From contig CAUJLY010000004.1 in NCBI GenBank assembly GCA_963281155.1, forward strand, positions 2,108,001-2,172,000: 64,000 nucleotides of DNA, written 5' to 3'. The translations under genes and the position numbers were made by a program. A model generated the notes under the pieces. That model saw only the letters and a program-made list of their open reading frames with translations, was not told where the DNA came from and did not search any database. This document shows, one piece after another, positions 61,413 to 64,000 of the stretch (positions are counted from its first letter, which is position 1; the number at the start of each line of letters is the position of its first letter). The DNA is from Rhabditophanes sp. KR3021. Taxonomy: Eukaryota; Nematoda; Chromadorea; Rhabditida; Alloionematidae.

Positions 61413-61469
61413 CTCACATAACATTTCTTTGGACAAAATAAGTTTGAGGGGTAATAGAAATGGCGGCGT
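61413..61469 (-). other. Candidate upstream TMCC exon with strong splice sites
   Basis: A 57-bp stop-free segment is bounded by a good acceptor (CCTCCTTTTCAG) and a strong donor (GAG|GTAAGT). It includes an ATG giving M-L-C-E and ends in phase 0, fitting the TMCC exon at 58231-58289. It could be an internal exon or contain the start codon. Confidence 0.4.
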
Positions 61470-62083
61470 CTGAAAAGGAGGTTTTTTATTGTGTTATTCG
61501 TATTTGTATGAATCGTATATTTATTTATAATAAATGGAAATGAGTGTAAACGGAATGGTAACAATTCAAACAAAACTAAATATAAATAGCTAGAAAGAGT
61601 AATCTAAATACTTGTTCTGTAAACTAGCATAAATTGATTATTAATGTTGTAGAAAAGTCAAACCACAAAAAAATAAATACTAGCTTTGAATGTTCAAAGG
61701 AAGCATTGTATTAATAGTTCAAATTGATCAAAATTAAAATGACACGAAGTGATGTACTTTCGAATAATATTTGTACAGGCAATTTGATTAAACAACAATA
61801 CCTTTTTTAGTTAGGAACAACAAATGTGTAGTAAGTAATCAATATAGTGATGGCAATTAAATGGGAAGATAGAAACAGTGTTGTAGAGCCAATTGGGACA
61901 ATGTGCTCAATAAAACTGAAGTAATCGTCTGCTAGAGTACGCTTTGGGATATAAAGCATCTTTTTAGAGCCCTACAATTCCCGACCCGATATAAACAGAA
62001 TACATTGGTGAAAGCTGTATACGGAAGAACGATTTGATGAAATCATCTGTTGTAAACAAAAATACATGGTGAAGTATTATTAA

Positions 62084-63906
<1,823 letters not shown>

Positions 63907-64000
63907 TTATTTTATACTTCCCTAAATATAATTACTAATAAATTTATTTATCAGGGTTCTTTTTAATCTTTAAATTCCTTCGCATGAACTACTAAAGGGT

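Overview
The window is eukaryotic and almost certainly from a nematode. It is AT-rich (roughly 70% A+T by eye). Genes are broken by very small GT-AG introns, many of them 41-65 bp with TTTAG or TTTCAG acceptors, and several contain long exons. Nematode indicators are a DM-domain protein with two DM domains (MAB-3/DMD-3 style), a secreted Cys-rich protein of the T20D4.11-like (DUF19) type, a degenerate F-box-like gene, and a FAM151/menorin-family gene. A clade IV nematode would fit the base composition and intron style, but that is a guess. There is no bacterial, CRISPR or tRNA signal. All exon joins were worked out by hand from splice signals and phase.

Region 1 (0-25 kb). An HP1-like chromodomain gene (+) is followed by about 2.2 kb of apparently empty DNA. 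A run of minus-strand genes comes next: an acidic orphan protein, the giant E3 ligase gene rpm-1 (MYCBP2/Highwire family, at least 8 exons over 13 kb), gamma-SNAP, a NOVA/PCBP-like KH protein, and 6-phosphogluconolactonase. The 3' end of rpm-1, where the RING and tandem-Cys domains belong, lies in a gap of exactly 500 N. A small three-exon orphan gene (+) ends the region.

Region 2 (25-36 kb). A type-B carboxylesterase gene is split by about 1.9 kb carrying degenerate antisense coding sequence, with a near-perfect 15-bp direct repeat at both edges; its nucleophile Ser is replaced by Asp. Then come a secreted Cys-rich protein, a rhodopsin-family peptide-type GPCR (-) and the two-DM-domain transcription factor (-).

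Region 3 (36-53 kb). Mostly long non-coding DNA (about 7.8 kb and 3.5 kb). It holds a GPI-anchored FAM151/menorin-family protein (+), an F-box-like pseudogene (+) and an ATF6-type membrane bZIP factor (-) whose basic region looks like XBP1.

Region 4 (53-64 kb). A stomatin (+) converges on a TMCC-family ER coiled-coil membrane protein (-). The TMCC introns hold a small antisense gene and a decayed antisense coding region, and its 5' end may use alternative first exons. The window ends with a GPR107/108-type Golgi seven-TM protein (+).

Many genes here concern the secretory pathway and neurons: gamma-SNAP (SNARE recycling), ATF6 (ER stress), TMCC (ER membrane), GPR107 (Golgi), stomatin and a GPCR (membrane signalling), RPM-1 (synapse), menorin (dendrites). 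They show no operon-like spacing, and I infer no single pathway. The most unusual items are the ATF6 basic region, the split esterase, the stop-free 45-bp intron in the KH gene, and nested antisense genes inside introns.
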